This document shows positions 44,396 through 52,928 of a DNA stretch of 64,000 bases, one piece after another. Source of the stretch: an uncultured Phycisphaerales bacterium (GTDB lineage Bacteria; Planctomycetota; Phycisphaerae; Sedimentisphaerales; Anaerobacaceae); NCBI GenBank assembly GCA_903857265.1, contig CAIODZ010000022.1:62001-126000 (forward strand). Reading direction: 5' to 3'. The position numbers and the translations under genes are program-made. The notes beneath the pieces are model-generated. The model saw nothing but the letters and a program-made list of their open reading frames with translations. It was not told the DNA's origin and searched no databases. The first letter of the stretch is position 1; every line of letters begins with the position of its first letter.

Positions 44396-47107
44396 CTAAG
44401 GCAGCGTAACTTTATCGCTTCCGCTGAAACTGGCAAAATCAATTCCAAAAACCGTCTCGCCGGAAGCGGCGGTGAAATTAGTATTCTTAATCGTCAGCGT
44501 AAACGTGCATTTGCTGTAATCGAATGTTGCGGAAGCGATGCCATTCGAGGTATCAACCTTTGAGCAGGTGAATTTGCCTTTGGTGTTTTTGAAGTTACCC
44601 CCCGGTATCGTAAATGCCTGTGAGCCAATAATGTTAACATCGAGCGGATTAGTGAGCAGGTCCGTATCATTAGCGTTTTTATCGGAGAACCCGCCGCTGA
44701 CAACCAGCTTGGTGATAGCTCCCGATTTATTTGTGAATTTTGACTTATCGACCCGCAGAGAATCTTTGACGCCCATCAAAAGGTTAATCGGTATCGTCTT
44801 CTTGCCGTTGACTATTGCCTCATCGACATCCGTCTCGGCATAATAATAATCGCCGATTTCAATTCGCACTGTTAATGGGCACGACAAACCAGACAAGTCA
44901 ACATTTTTGGCCACAAATGAAAACTTCGATGTCTTTGTATCGAAAGCGAACGACGTTTTCGAGGACTTGCCTGAGTTGAATTTGCCCTTCTTAAAGGTCG
45001 TTGAATTCACCGGGAAGGCCTGCACGAAATGGCTGGCCATATTTGCAGAATTAATGTCAACTACAATCTCGCTGGCGGCTGAAATCTCATCCATAGTGGC
45101 GTTTACCGTTCCAGACAACGAAATCCCGTCGTTGTTATTCTTGCCTGCCTTTACGGTGCATTTCCCGACCGCGCATTCCCCGACCACAACCGTTTTGTTG
45201 TTAATAGAGACCGGAACAATATCGCTCCAGGCCGTTTCGTCGCTTACATCCACAGACCTGGCCAAAATGACGTAATTGCCGTTGCTGACCTGTCTCGTAT
45301 CGAATGTGTATTGCCATTCCCCGCTCGTATCATTGAAATCAGCAGGCATGTTCTCGTAACCAATCGGGACGCCGTTTCCGCTGTTTGGCTCCCGGAGATA
45401 GAAATAAACCTCGTTTACGGCGTAATCACTGTCTGTCCGGGCCGTAAAAGTAACCACGCCTGAAATAGCGGAATTGAAGCTGCCTACGACGGGTATCGTG
45501 ACATCATCCCGTGAGGAGACAAAATCTATCGCCCAGCGGTTCCCCGACGTAATCTCGCTATCCCGCGACTGGCCTGTGCTTATTACCTGGTCGGTAAATG
45601 AATGGCCGGCACTGACAACACTGATTGTATAGGTCGAATTCGACGAAACTTTGGCAAGGGCGTAAATGCCTCTGGCATTGGTTGTGGTCTGATATGTTTC
45701 GCTGCTATCATGGGTATTCACAGCAGTTACGGTCGCACCTGAAATCGGCGTTTGGGAATCGGCTGCCGTAACGCGCCCGCTTATAATTTCACCCGTGCCG
45801 CCGATGTAAATGTTATAAATCGCACTGTCAACAATGTTAAACGAATACGATGAAGTATCGATGTTAGGCAGATTATACCAAATGTCCTCATCGCCGTCCC
45901 AGCCCATATTCAAATGATGATACAGAGTCGAGCTTTGATATCCGTAACCGTCAGCCACAACGGCGTGGCCCCCGTCACCTGAAATACCTAACATAACCGG
46001 GTTGCCATAATCAAGATTCGGGTTAATCATTCCATTCAAGCCGTCTCCTACATTGTCTGTCTCATTACCACCTATAATCGCGTTGTTGTAACCAAATGTG
46101 TCAACCATCGCTGTGGCAGCATCACTCATATTTGCGCCGGAAGCGTCGGACTCGTAATCCATTACAACGGCCACCCCGGCATCGTAAGTAAGGGAGCCGA
46201 TGGCTTGTCTTTGCGCATCTGTCGTGCTGCAATTGGGAACAAGCGGCATCTGATTCCAGTCATACGGTCCGCCTGAGCCGTCGCCCCCGCGAAGTTGCGC
46301 TGTCTGGTCGGACCCATTAACAGTAATCGTAAAACTCGGTGTCCCTACGCCGGACGTGGGATACTGACAAAACCGCATATACTGTGCCATCGCCGTAGCC
46401 ACGCACCCACACAGATAGTTGTGCGTGTTTCCCGCGCTATGCGGCGGCGTGTAGTAGTTGTAGCACGCCTTATTGCTGCAGATAACATCCTGTCCCCACG
46501 TGGTCTGAAGAAGAGGTGAGACGCGAACATCCGAAATACCGCTTACAGGCGCTGCAAATACAAGGGGGCCGCCCCCCCTGCCAAGCAATTCCGTCCATTT
46601 GCCAAAGGCCTTTTCTCCCGATTTATGCACCCTTGCCTGCTGTGTTGTAAGCTCTCCCGTCGAACTGCCGGCGAGGAATTTCGCGTGAACCGACCGTGAT
46701 ACATCAACTCTTGCGGGAATGTCCCGGCTGACTAATGCAACAAGTGGATTACGAGCCGACGAATCATAGCTGCCTCCCGATGAAAAACACACTATCGGCT
46801 CAACAAGGTCGTCTGCGGATACAATCACAAACCCGTTGGGCTTAAGACCAACAACATAATAAACCGGCTGACCGTTGGAATCCGTAAATGTCTCAACGTT
46901 TTCAACCTCGCTGCCGAGCCGGCTGCCCATGGGCTTCGCTTCCTTCGCCAGCCATTTGTTTACCACCTCATGCGCCAAACTTGAAGGGACGGCCTTTGCC
47001 AATACTATTGCGCACCAAGACCCCTGCAGCACGAAAAAGCACAATAACGCCGACAGGTAAGCCCTAAGCGCAAAGCATAAATGTAATGTCTTTTTCGGAC
47101 CTTTCAT
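44396..47107 (-). CDS. Secreted C10 (streptopain-like) cysteine peptidase, multidomain
   Basis: About 903 residues from ATG 47107 (family-like signal peptide LSALLCFFVLQGSWCAIVLA). Propeptide of the Spi/streptopain type (YYVVGLKPNGFVIVSADDL), then a C10 peptidase domain with catalytic Cys in LCGCVATAMAQYMRF and His in GDGGHAVVADGYGY. Next a carboxypeptidase-regulatory-like beta domain (ISGRVTAADSQTPISGATV), Ig-like and further beta domains to the end. It probably acts outside the cell on proteins. The upstream frame opens to 47146, but the signal peptide begins properly at 47107. It shares a transcription unit with the GH5 lipoprotein. Confidence 0.82.
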   Translation of the reverse strand: MKGPKKTLHLCFALRAYLSALLCFFVLQGSWCAIVLAKAVPSSLAHEVVNKWLAKEAKPMGSRLGSEVENVETFTDSNGQPVYYVVGLKPNGFVIVSADDLVEPIVCFSSGGSYDSSARNPLVALVSRDIPARVDVSRSVHAKFLAGSSTGELTTQQARVHKSGEKAFGKWTELLGRGGGPLVFAAPVSGISDVRVSPLLQTTWGQDVICSNKACYNYYTPPHSAGNTHNYLCGCVATAMAQYMRFCQYPTSGVGTPSFTITVNGSDQTAQLRGGDGSGGPYDWNQMPLVPNCSTTDAQRQAIGSLTYDAGVAVVMDYESDASGANMSDAATAMVDTFGYNNAIIGGNETDNVGDGLNGMINPNLDYGNPVMLGISGDGGHAVVADGYGYQSSTLYHHLNMGWDGDEDIWYNLPNIDTSSYSFNIVDSAIYNIYIGGTGEIISGRVTAADSQTPISGATVTAVNTHDSSETYQTTTNARGIYALAKVSSNSTYTISVVSAGHSFTDQVISTGQSRDSEITSGNRWAIDFVSSRDDVTIPVVGSFNSAISGVVTFTARTDSDYAVNEVYFYLREPNSGNGVPIGYENMPADFNDTSGEWQYTFDTRQVSNGNYVILARSVDVSDETAWSDIVPVSINNKTVVVGECAVGKCTVKAGKNNNDGISLSGTVNATMDEISAASEIVVDINSANMASHFVQAFPVNSTTFKKGKFNSGKSSKTSFAFDTKTSKFSFVAKNVDLSGLSCPLTVRIEIGDYYYAETDVDEAIVNGKKTIPINLLMGVKDSLRVDKSKFTNKSGAITKLVVSGGFSDKNANDTDLLTNPLDVNIIGSQAFTIPGGNFKNTKGKFTCSKVDTSNGIASATFDYSKCTFTLTIKNTNFTAASGETVFGIDFASFSGSDKVTLP

Positions 47108-47652
47108 CGCATCGGTACCTAAGCTGCACCCCCGAATCCTAATCAATGGTTATGAACTACACCCTTTGTCATTTAACCCAAACACTCTCAATTTGTCAAT
47201 AACCTTTGCAAAAACAACATCAATCCCCTGCTGTTTACACTATTTACGCGTATTGCCTATCGGTTGTGCGGCTCGTCTTTCACATGCCGTTTGGCATCCC
47301 TTTGCCTTAGACATCCCTTACGGGAACGGGAGGCGGATAAATTTCGTCCGGAAAGTTAAGGCGGACAAGTCGCAAATCATCAATTGGCTGATTCCACGCC
47401 ATCGGCAGACCTGTTTTAACGCTAAAAATGGCTTGCATTTGGACCCCAAATCGGTTATAATTACCCTATAAGTTACGGAGCTTTTGTGCCCCCTAATCCG
47501 GGTGAAAATCAGTGGCGGGGTTATTGGGCGCTCACGTCGAAAAAACGTCGGTTTTTTGAAATTTCAGACGGGTCGCGTGAATCTGATATAAACGCACGGA
47601 TGCGCAATAATTACTTTTCGGACTTGTCCGACAAGTTGGGGAGCAAACACTT
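47108..47652. other. Intergenic region between the divergent C10 and MerR-like genes
   Basis: 545 bases. It contains a GGCGGA-type palindrome pair (GGCGGATAAATTTCGTCC near 47332) and otherwise AT-rich sequence. Short frames here have no ribosome site. Promoters of both divergent genes must lie inside, but no consensus boxes were found. Confidence 0.4.
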
Positions 47653-48669
47653 ATGGCCGGTATGTTTTACTCAATCAAAGAGGTCGCTGAAAAGCTCGGC
47701 AAAAGCGAAGATGAGGTGAGGCAGATAGTAAAAGGCGGTCGGCTGCGCGAGTTCCGCGACGGGCCAAACCTGCTGTTCAAGGTCGATGAGGTAAATTCGC
47801 TGCTTTCGGACACGAGTTTTATGGCAGCCAATAAGCCCTCCGATACAGCGCCCCCGGCGAAAAGCGAAGGAACCGGGGCAGATGAAATACTGCTTGCGCC
47901 GGACACTACTGAATCCCCGGAAAAAGGCGGCGAGGAGCTTCAACTGACCGACGCCGATACGCAGATTGTCGATGACGGCATTAAGGTGCTGGGCGATACC
48001 GATTCATTAAAACAAGGCAGCGATGAGACATTCAAAGGCCTCGATGAAACACCCGCGTCGCCGGGAAAAGAGGCATCGCTTGAGGAAATCGAAAAAGACG
48101 CGAATTTAGACACCTTCGGCAGCGGTTCGGGTCTTCTTGACCTGTCGTTGCAGGCGGATGACACATCCTTGGGCGGAATACTTGACGAAATTTATACCCC
48201 AGGCGGAGAAGGCAAAGCCCCGGCAGCAGGTGAGCCGGCAACGGTAGAGTCAGCAGCAGAATCGGCGGCAGCAGAAGGTTCGGCAATGGAAATAGCGGCA
48301 GAAGCGGAACAATTCCCCGAAACACCTATGGCAGCGCCCGCAGCAATGGCTATGGCGTATGCCGAGCCGGCTCCTGACGCGATGAGCAACGCACTGGGCG
48401 TTATGATGTTCATACCCTTCGTCGCGGTAATTTACACAATTATCGCGGCAATATCGGCGCTGAGCAGCGTTACGCCGAATATCGTGAAGATGTCGCAGAG
48501 TTTCATCTGGTATATCGCTATCAGTATGGCTGTCGCATCAGTCCTGATAGCTGTAGTAGGTATGGCAATGAGCGGCGAAAAGAAGCCCAAGGTGCCGAAG
48601 CCGCCAAAGCCGCCAAAAGTCAAAAAGGAAAAGCCGCCTAAACCGGTCAAAGAGAAAAAAGGAAAATAA
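47653..48669 (+). CDS. MerR-type HTH membrane protein
   Basis: 338 residues. N-terminal excisionase/MerR-like helix-turn-helix (FYSIKEVAEKLGKSEDEVRQ to RLREFRDGPNLLFKVDEV), a long acidic low-complexity middle rich in Ala/Glu/Asp, then two membrane segments near residues 250-275 and 282-310 (IPFVAVIYTIIAAISAL and WYIAISMAVASVLIAVVGMA). It ends in a Lys/Pro-rich tail. Such HTH plus membrane proteins are common in Planctomycetes; the HTH would face the cytoplasm. Role unknown. Confidence 0.7.
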   Translation: MAGMFYSIKEVAEKLGKSEDEVRQIVKGGRLREFRDGPNLLFKVDEVNSLLSDTSFMAANKPSDTAPPAKSEGTGADEILLAPDTTESPEKGGEELQLTDADTQIVDDGIKVLGDTDSLKQGSDETFKGLDETPASPGKEASLEEIEKDANLDTFGSGSGLLDLSLQADDTSLGGILDEIYTPGGEGKAPAAGEPATVESAAESAAAEGSAMEIAAEAEQFPETPMAAPAAMAMAYAEPAPDAMSNALGVMMFIPFVAVIYTIIAAISALSSVTPNIVKMSQSFIWYIAISMAVASVLIAVVGMAMSGEKKPKVPKPPKPPKVKKEKPPKPVKEKKGK

Positions 48670-48713
48670 ACGACGCCCTGCGTCGATTGCGGATTGTAGA
48701 TTGCAGATTATGG

Positions 48714-48733
48714 ATTCCCGCTTGCGCGGGAAT
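48714..48733. terminator. Hairpin ATTCCCGC-TTGC-GCGGGAAT between convergent genes
   Basis: An 8-bp perfect stem with a 4-base loop, followed by GACA. This ATTCCCGC...GCGGGAATGA element recurs widely in bacterial intergenic DNA. Here it lies between the MerR-like gene and the GH5 gene and may end both. Confidence 0.45.
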
Positions 48734-48765
48734 GACAAATACGAAACTACCTTTCCAGCAGCCGA

Positions 48766-49893
48766 CTAATATTCCTTCATCAACTCGAGCATTTTGCGGT
48801 CGAGCTTGTGGCCCTTGTAGTTTTCGTATTTCACGTCTGTTCGCTCGCTGTCGAGAACGCCGATTGCCCCTTTCAAATTCCACATTGCATATCCCCAGCC
48901 GGCCTGTTTCCAGAGTGAAAGTGCGTCTTTCATCCAGCCAAGCGCGGCATCGTGCGGCGTCTTGTTGTAGCAGCCAAATTCGCCCACGTGGACAGGGACG
49001 CCCATTCTCACAAGAGGCATCCACGGGTCAATTATTTTGGTCTTCAGATATGCCTTGTCCCAGACCGTTCCGTTATCTGCTTTCAAGGGCCAGGTGGGCA
49101 CTTTGGAAGATTCGAGCCATTCCTGCTTTATCCATTCCGCCTTATAACAACTTATTGTTAGGGGGTCGTAGCAGTGAGCGCTTTGAACTATGTCGAGGTG
49201 AGCGAGGCCGAAAACCGGCGTTCTGCCCACGTCTTTGCCATCTGAGACAATCAGCCGGTTCGGGTCTTCTTCCCTTATCCCCTTAACCAGCGCGGTAATC
49301 ACCCGAACGTGAGGTATTTCATCTTTCGTTTCGGGCGGCTCATTAATCAAATCGAAACTAAGCTGCGAGTTCGGTATGCTTTTGTATCTTTTGGCGAACA
49401 TTTTCCAGTGGAAAACCGCGCCGTCGAGCGCCTTTTGCATATTTTCAGGCGTGTCTTCGTAAAGGTCCACGGGTTCCTTTTTGCGGTCGTTGATGCAATA
49501 GCCGGGGATGCGGTGCAGGTTTAGGTTGATGTGAATTTTGTATTTTTTGCCCAGGGCGACGACTTCGTCGATATCTTTTATCACTTCCTCGTCAATCTTG
49601 AACCAGTCGTCTTTCGATGCCCATCTCCAGTAGGACATCGGTATGCGGGCAAAGTCAAAACCCCATTCGGTCATTATCTCGAAATCTTCCTCTTCGAATT
49701 TGGCTCTCGGCCCCCATTCGCCGAATTTCTCTAATAGATTAAAGCCCCGGTAGCGAGGAAAACTAACACCCTGCTTTTGCGGCGTGGCCGCTGCTTTGGT
49801 TTCTAATCCCCCAAGATATGCTGCTGCAAGGGCATTGCCTGCTTTTTTAAAAAAATCTCGCCTGTTCTGAGCACCGCCGAAGGGCTTGTCCAT
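48766..49893 (-). CDS. GH5 endoglucanase-like enzyme with Tat signal
   Basis: 375 residues. Twin-arginine signal (QNRRDFFKKAGNALAAAYLG), then a GH5 cellulase barrel: acid/base Glu in FDLINEPPETKDE, nucleophile in VPVHVGEFGCYN, plus FDFARIPMSYWRW and HINLNLHRIPGYC typical of GH5. It would hydrolyse beta-glucan-type substrates outside the cytoplasm after folded export by Tat. Start ATG 49893. It is preceded by a region of 9-base tandem repeat and has no close operon partner. Confidence 0.88.
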   Translation of the reverse strand: MDKPFGGAQNRRDFFKKAGNALAAAYLGGLETKAAATPQKQGVSFPRYRGFNLLEKFGEWGPRAKFEEEDFEIMTEWGFDFARIPMSYWRWASKDDWFKIDEEVIKDIDEVVALGKKYKIHINLNLHRIPGYCINDRKKEPVDLYEDTPENMQKALDGAVFHWKMFAKRYKSIPNSQLSFDLINEPPETKDEIPHVRVITALVKGIREEDPNRLIVSDGKDVGRTPVFGLAHLDIVQSAHCYDPLTISCYKAEWIKQEWLESSKVPTWPLKADNGTVWDKAYLKTKIIDPWMPLVRMGVPVHVGEFGCYNKTPHDAALGWMKDALSLWKQAGWGYAMWNLKGAIGVLDSERTDVKYENYKGHKLDRKMLELMKEY

Positions 49894-49977
49894 ACCGGTT
49901 CTCCATAGACCATTTCGATTGTTTCATCGCCTGCGAATATCCTAACAAACTGACAGATTAAGTCAATCACAGAGGCA

Positions 49978-50013
49978 GCGTACAGCGTACAGCGTTCAGC
50001 GGACAGCGGACAG
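49978..50013. repeat. Tandem 9-base repeat (CAGCGTACAGCG type)
   Basis: Four to five near-copies of TACAGCG/GTACAGCGT/GACAGCGGACAG in a row, just left of the first palindromic element. Related in style to other short-period intergenic repeats in the window. Confidence 0.55.
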
Positions 50014-50032
50014 TAAATTTCCCTACGAGAAA

Positions 50033-50065
50033 CCCCGGTGAGATAGGCAAGGCCATCTCACGGGG
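50033..50065. repeat. Palindromic element, copy 1
   Basis: CCCCG-GTGAGAT pairs with ATCTCAC-GGGG (one bulged G). The last codons and TGA of the HNH-AP2 B gene read through its right arm. Same element at 52683-52717 and 60744-60776, all in the same orientation. Confidence 0.6.
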
Positions 50066-50642
50066 TAAAGTTTAATCGGGCGAATTGGCCACGATATTTA
50101 ATTGCTGCCCGGTCATAAGCTTTTGCCGCTTCGATTTCGTCGGTAAATAAGCCAATTTCTATTTGCTTATTTTTATGATGAATCCGGACACGCCATTTTT
50201 TGCATTTCTTGTCCCAGGAAACGCCTGTGAACTTAGACGAGGAGGATTTGGCATATTTTTTGCGATTCCAGACGTTTTGCATTTGTGAAACGACGCGGAG
50301 ATTTGCCCTGCGATTGTCGAGGCCATCGCCATTTTCGTGGTCAACGACGAGGTGATCGGGCGGGTTCATAAGGAAACGGTGCATAAGAACGCCTCTATAC
50401 TTTTGGGCGTAATCATCCCATACATTGTGAATAGCGTAGAATTTTTCTCCCTGGTCAAGAATCGACCATTTAAATTTCGAGAGAACGTAATAATCCCGCT
50501 GGTCAACACGGGCAAATTGGCCGCGAGACAAAGGGACGCGGCGGAAAGAAACGCCACAAAGCAGCCGGCGGTAAAACAGAACGGGGGCAGCAAGAATGCG
50601 GTCGAGCCAGTTAGGTATCCTGATTGTGAAGTTAATGTTCAT
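50058..50642 (-). CDS. HNH endonuclease with AP2 DNA-binding domain (copy B)
   Basis: About 194 residues from ATG 50642 (GAGGAGAG upstream). Same layout as copy A: N-terminal strand-rich region (PNWLDRILAAPVLFYRRLL), HNH centre VVDHENGDGLDNRRANLRVV, AP2 domain (SKFTGVSWDKKCKKWRVRI to AAKAYDRAAIKYRGQFARLN). It ends six bases into the palindromic element 1, with ACC-CCG-TGA, so its C-terminus is shorter than copy A. It carries the same conserved upstream element. Sequence identity with copy A is moderate, so the two were acquired or diverged separately. Confidence 0.86.
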   Translation of the reverse strand: MNINFTIRIPNWLDRILAAPVLFYRRLLCGVSFRRVPLSRGQFARVDQRDYYVLSKFKWSILDQGEKFYAIHNVWDDYAQKYRGVLMHRFLMNPPDHLVVDHENGDGLDNRRANLRVVSQMQNVWNRKKYAKSSSSKFTGVSWDKKCKKWRVRIHHKNKQIEIGLFTDEIEAAKAYDRAAIKYRGQFARLNFTP

Positions 50643-50806
50643 AAATCTCTCTCCTCTCTTTTCAAATGATACTCGATACAATTTTTATGACCCGCAGGCG
50701 GGCCTGCGGGCTAACCAATAAGGAAATGGTGTGCAAAGCACACACTACGATTTTTATTGAATCGTGGGAATCTATCCCGAAATGTCCGCCTACGGCGGAT
50801 AAACTG

Positions 50807-50967
50807 GCGCTTCTGCGCTACTACAGAGGAACAACGTCCCTCTATATATAGGGTGATTTCGCGTGTGTTTTAAGGAGTTACGAAATATTTTTTTCCTGCT
50901 CAAAATCGGTAAGTTCTTGTAGGAAAAGGAATAAAAAAATATTTCAAAATTCCCGGATTTTTTTCTC
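50807..50967 (-). repeat. Conserved upstream element of HNH-AP2 gene, copy B
   Basis: Gap-free match to 25878-26037. The GCGC-TTCT-GCGC hairpin, GAGGAAC...ACGTCCCTC and a downstream AATAAAAAAATATTT block are kept. On the plus strand both copies also read a short conserved peptide tail LLRYYxGTTSLYI before a stop; most differences there are silent or conservative, so a tiny coding sequence is an alternative to a structured RNA. Confidence 0.6.
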
Positions 50968-51104
50968 GCGTTTTTGTAAACAAACGCATCGCTTGCCTAT
51001 TTTAACATTTCCCGCAGAGAATTTTTAGACGCAGATTGCACAAATTGACGCTGTTTGGTCAGCCGGAGAAGCGAGGGGTGAGCCGATCTTATTTCTAATT
51101 CGGC

Positions 51105-51677
51105 TTATATTTCCGGAACATCTATATCGTCTGGATATGGAAGACCTAAGTTAAATTCGTCTATCATTTCTATATATTTTTTAACATATGTGTCAAAATC
51201 ACTAAATGTGCCAATACCCCTGTCTTTAAATGCATGAATTGCATTCCGATACTGTTGTACGTCAATGACATAACTGTCCCAGTCATCGGACCAAAGTTCA
51301 ACCTTATTGAAAAACACCCTTAGTCTTTCAAGTGTCAAACCGTCAGGATCTACCACCTTGCCTTTTTTATCATTGAATATATCTTCTCGTCGGTAATCTT
51401 CATAATATGCTGCGAGATATAGCTTTAATGTCCCTTCAATTAAGCTGCCGAGATTAGCCCATGCCAAAATCAGAGCCCCTTCTTCGTGTTTCAGCGTTTT
51501 GTTAGAAATCCATATATTGAGACATTTTGATAATGATACTTGGCGATCGAGACGAGATTTGCTCATTAAAGCAGCGGCTTTACTTGGAGCCCATCCATGT
51601 GCATTGCTCCAGAAATCGCAAAGCCATTCGTTTATTTCTATTATACGTTTCACAACAACTTGCACAGTGGATTTCAT
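51105..51677 (-). CDS. Hypothetical protein, possible HEPN-like
   Basis: 190 residues, all helical. A C-terminal motif QQYRNAIHAFKDRG resembles the R-N-x-x-H signature of HEPN ribonuclease domains, but with one residue fewer between R and H than the usual R-x4-6-H, so this is a weak call. The N-terminal half has STVQVVVKRIIEINEWLCDF. Its ATG overlaps the stop of the middle gene by 4 bases (ATGA). Last gene of the three-gene operon; the stop is close to the conserved element of HNH copy B. Confidence 0.5.
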   Translation of the reverse strand: MKSTVQVVVKRIIEINEWLCDFWSNAHGWAPSKAAALMSKSRLDRQVSLSKCLNIWISNKTLKHEEGALILAWANLGSLIEGTLKLYLAAYYEDYRREDIFNDKKGKVVDPDGLTLERLRVFFNKVELWSDDWDSYVIDVQQYRNAIHAFKDRGIGTFSDFDTYVKKYIEMIDEFNLGLPYPDDIDVPEI

Positions 51678-52192
51678 TGTTGTGGTTTCCCTATCATATT
51701 CTTCAGATCGCCAACTGGACCTGCGATCAGGAATCTAACAAACTCATCCTGTGACATTGTGTGCTCGGCACGCTCGACAATCTTGCTTCGGTCTTTGTTG
51801 GGGGTAAGGATCAAGAAAGTGACGGATCCCGAGAACCTCTCCGGTATTCCTGTGGATGCTTCGGCACTGGATGCGGTCTTGACTTGGACGCAAAGAGAAA
51901 TGCTCTTGAGGGCTTCAGCCCAGACCTTGTATGCATCAGCAGTGTCGTATACGGTATCTCCTTGTTTGAACGAAAACGCAGATCCTTGTGTCCAAACGAG
52001 ATTTTTCTTCTTGCCCTCAACGCGTTCGGTTCGCTTGATATCTAGTGCTTCGTTGAAGCAAGGCGGCACACACATGTACCACCCCTCCGTAGCTTCTGCG
52101 GCGGGATCTTTGAGGAGATCAGTCCCACGCTTTTCTCTCGTGGGTTTATCTCGGATAAGGTCATCCAGAATCGTGAGGGCCTTCGAGATCAT
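51674..52192 (-). CDS. Unknown protein, middle gene of SWIM/HEPN-like operon
   Basis: 172 residues, mixed alpha/beta (WYMCVPPCFNEALDIK; LCVQVKTASSAEASTG; SGSVTFLILTPNKDRSK). I recognise no family and no catalytic motif. The gene overlaps its neighbours by 4 bases on both sides, a strong sign that all three products are made together and act together. No signal peptide or membrane segment, so it is cytoplasmic. Confidence 0.5.
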   Translation of the reverse strand: MISKALTILDDLIRDKPTREKRGTDLLKDPAAEATEGWYMCVPPCFNEALDIKRTERVEGKKKNLVWTQGSAFSFKQGDTVYDTADAYKVWAEALKSISLCVQVKTASSAEASTGIPERFSGSVTFLILTPNKDRSKIVERAEHTMSQDEFVRFLIAGPVGDLKNMIGKPQQ

Positions 52193-52554
52193 TGAGAATT
52201 CTCCGGAATCGCTATGCCTTCTTGCAGTTTATCCCCAAACTGCTTTTTGAGAGTCTTAAGTTTAGCTTGCTCTCGTTGAATCAGTTTTTCTGAGGCAGCA
52301 ATGCTGCCCGCAAGGCTCAATACTTCAGGCGTTTTGGAAATAATGGATGTCAGTTCTGTCAGCTTCTGTTTTTCAGATACGTCGAACAATCGGGATGCGT
52401 CACCAGCAATGAGTTCTGTCTTGTGCTTACATAGTTGTCCGAATATCCCTGCCTTGCAATTGCATTGAACGAAGAGTTTCCCATTCTGAACAAGAAAATC
52501 CACGTTGTAGGGTTCACCGGTACTGCTTTTGGCTTTGAGCGTCATCTTCATCAT
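52189..52554 (-). CDS. SWIM zinc-finger protein
   Basis: 121 residues. After a few residues (LKAKSSTGEPYNVDFLVQN) the SWIM signature C-x-C-xn-C-x-H is in VQCNCKAGIFGQLCKHKTEL. The C-terminal half is a charged helical region (KLTELTSIISKTPEVLSLA to LIQREQAKLKTLKKQFG). SWIM fingers bind DNA or proteins and occur with SWI2/SNF2 helicases and transposases; here the protein stands alone. Start is the first of three near ATGs. First gene of the operon. Confidence 0.72.
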   Translation of the reverse strand: MMKMTLKAKSSTGEPYNVDFLVQNGKLFVQCNCKAGIFGQLCKHKTELIAGDASRLFDVSEKQKLTELTSIISKTPEVLSLAGSIAASEKLIQREQAKLKTLKKQFGDKLQEGIAIPENSQ

Positions 52555-52682
52555 TTATCTGCACCCAACAATGATTATACAATCTGCATAAACCGGTTCA
52601 AAGATACCTGCTGGTCGGCAAAGGTGCGAATCTCTCTAATTTTTACCACTAAGTCCCTGATAAGACAACAAGTTTTAATTAA

Positions 52683-52717
52683 CCCCGTTAGATGGCGGCT
52701 TCGCCTATCTCACGGGG
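52683..52717. repeat. Palindromic element, copy 2
   Basis: CCCCGTTAGAT pairs with ATCTCACGGGG (one mismatch); inside it GGCG-GCTT-CGCC makes an inner stem. It is the right-hand copy of the pair bracketing HNH-AP2 B and the SWIM operon. Confidence 0.6.
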
Positions 52718-52747
52718 TGAATCCGTGGTTAAAAATCCACTTTTTTC

Positions 52748-52777
52748 TTGACAAACTGTCCCTTACCCCCTTAGTAT
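52748..52777 (+). promoter_or_regulatory. Promoter for first PEP-CTERM NHL gene
   Basis: TTGACA (52748-52753), 18 bases, TAGTAT (52772-52777), about 150 bases ahead of the first NHL gene. A leader of about 140 bases would result. Confidence 0.5.
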
Positions 52778-52928
52778 TATCATAGTCGAATGGCTGGGGG
52801 GCCAAATCGGCTGAAGAGAGAAGGGTATGAGAGAAGAAACACGTCTATCGGGAGCAATCCGCTTACATAAACATCTGTGCGCTCAAAATGCGCTAAAACC
52901 ATTATGAACTTTTTGAAGAGGAGAGAAA

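Noticed and set aside
47486-47719. Small plus-strand frame upstream of the MerR-like gene
   Set aside because: Overlaps the real start at 47653 in another frame, no family resemblance.
44396-49893. Polysaccharide utilisation locus of SusCD type
   Set aside because: Glycoside hydrolases are present but no SusC/SusD or regulator genes.
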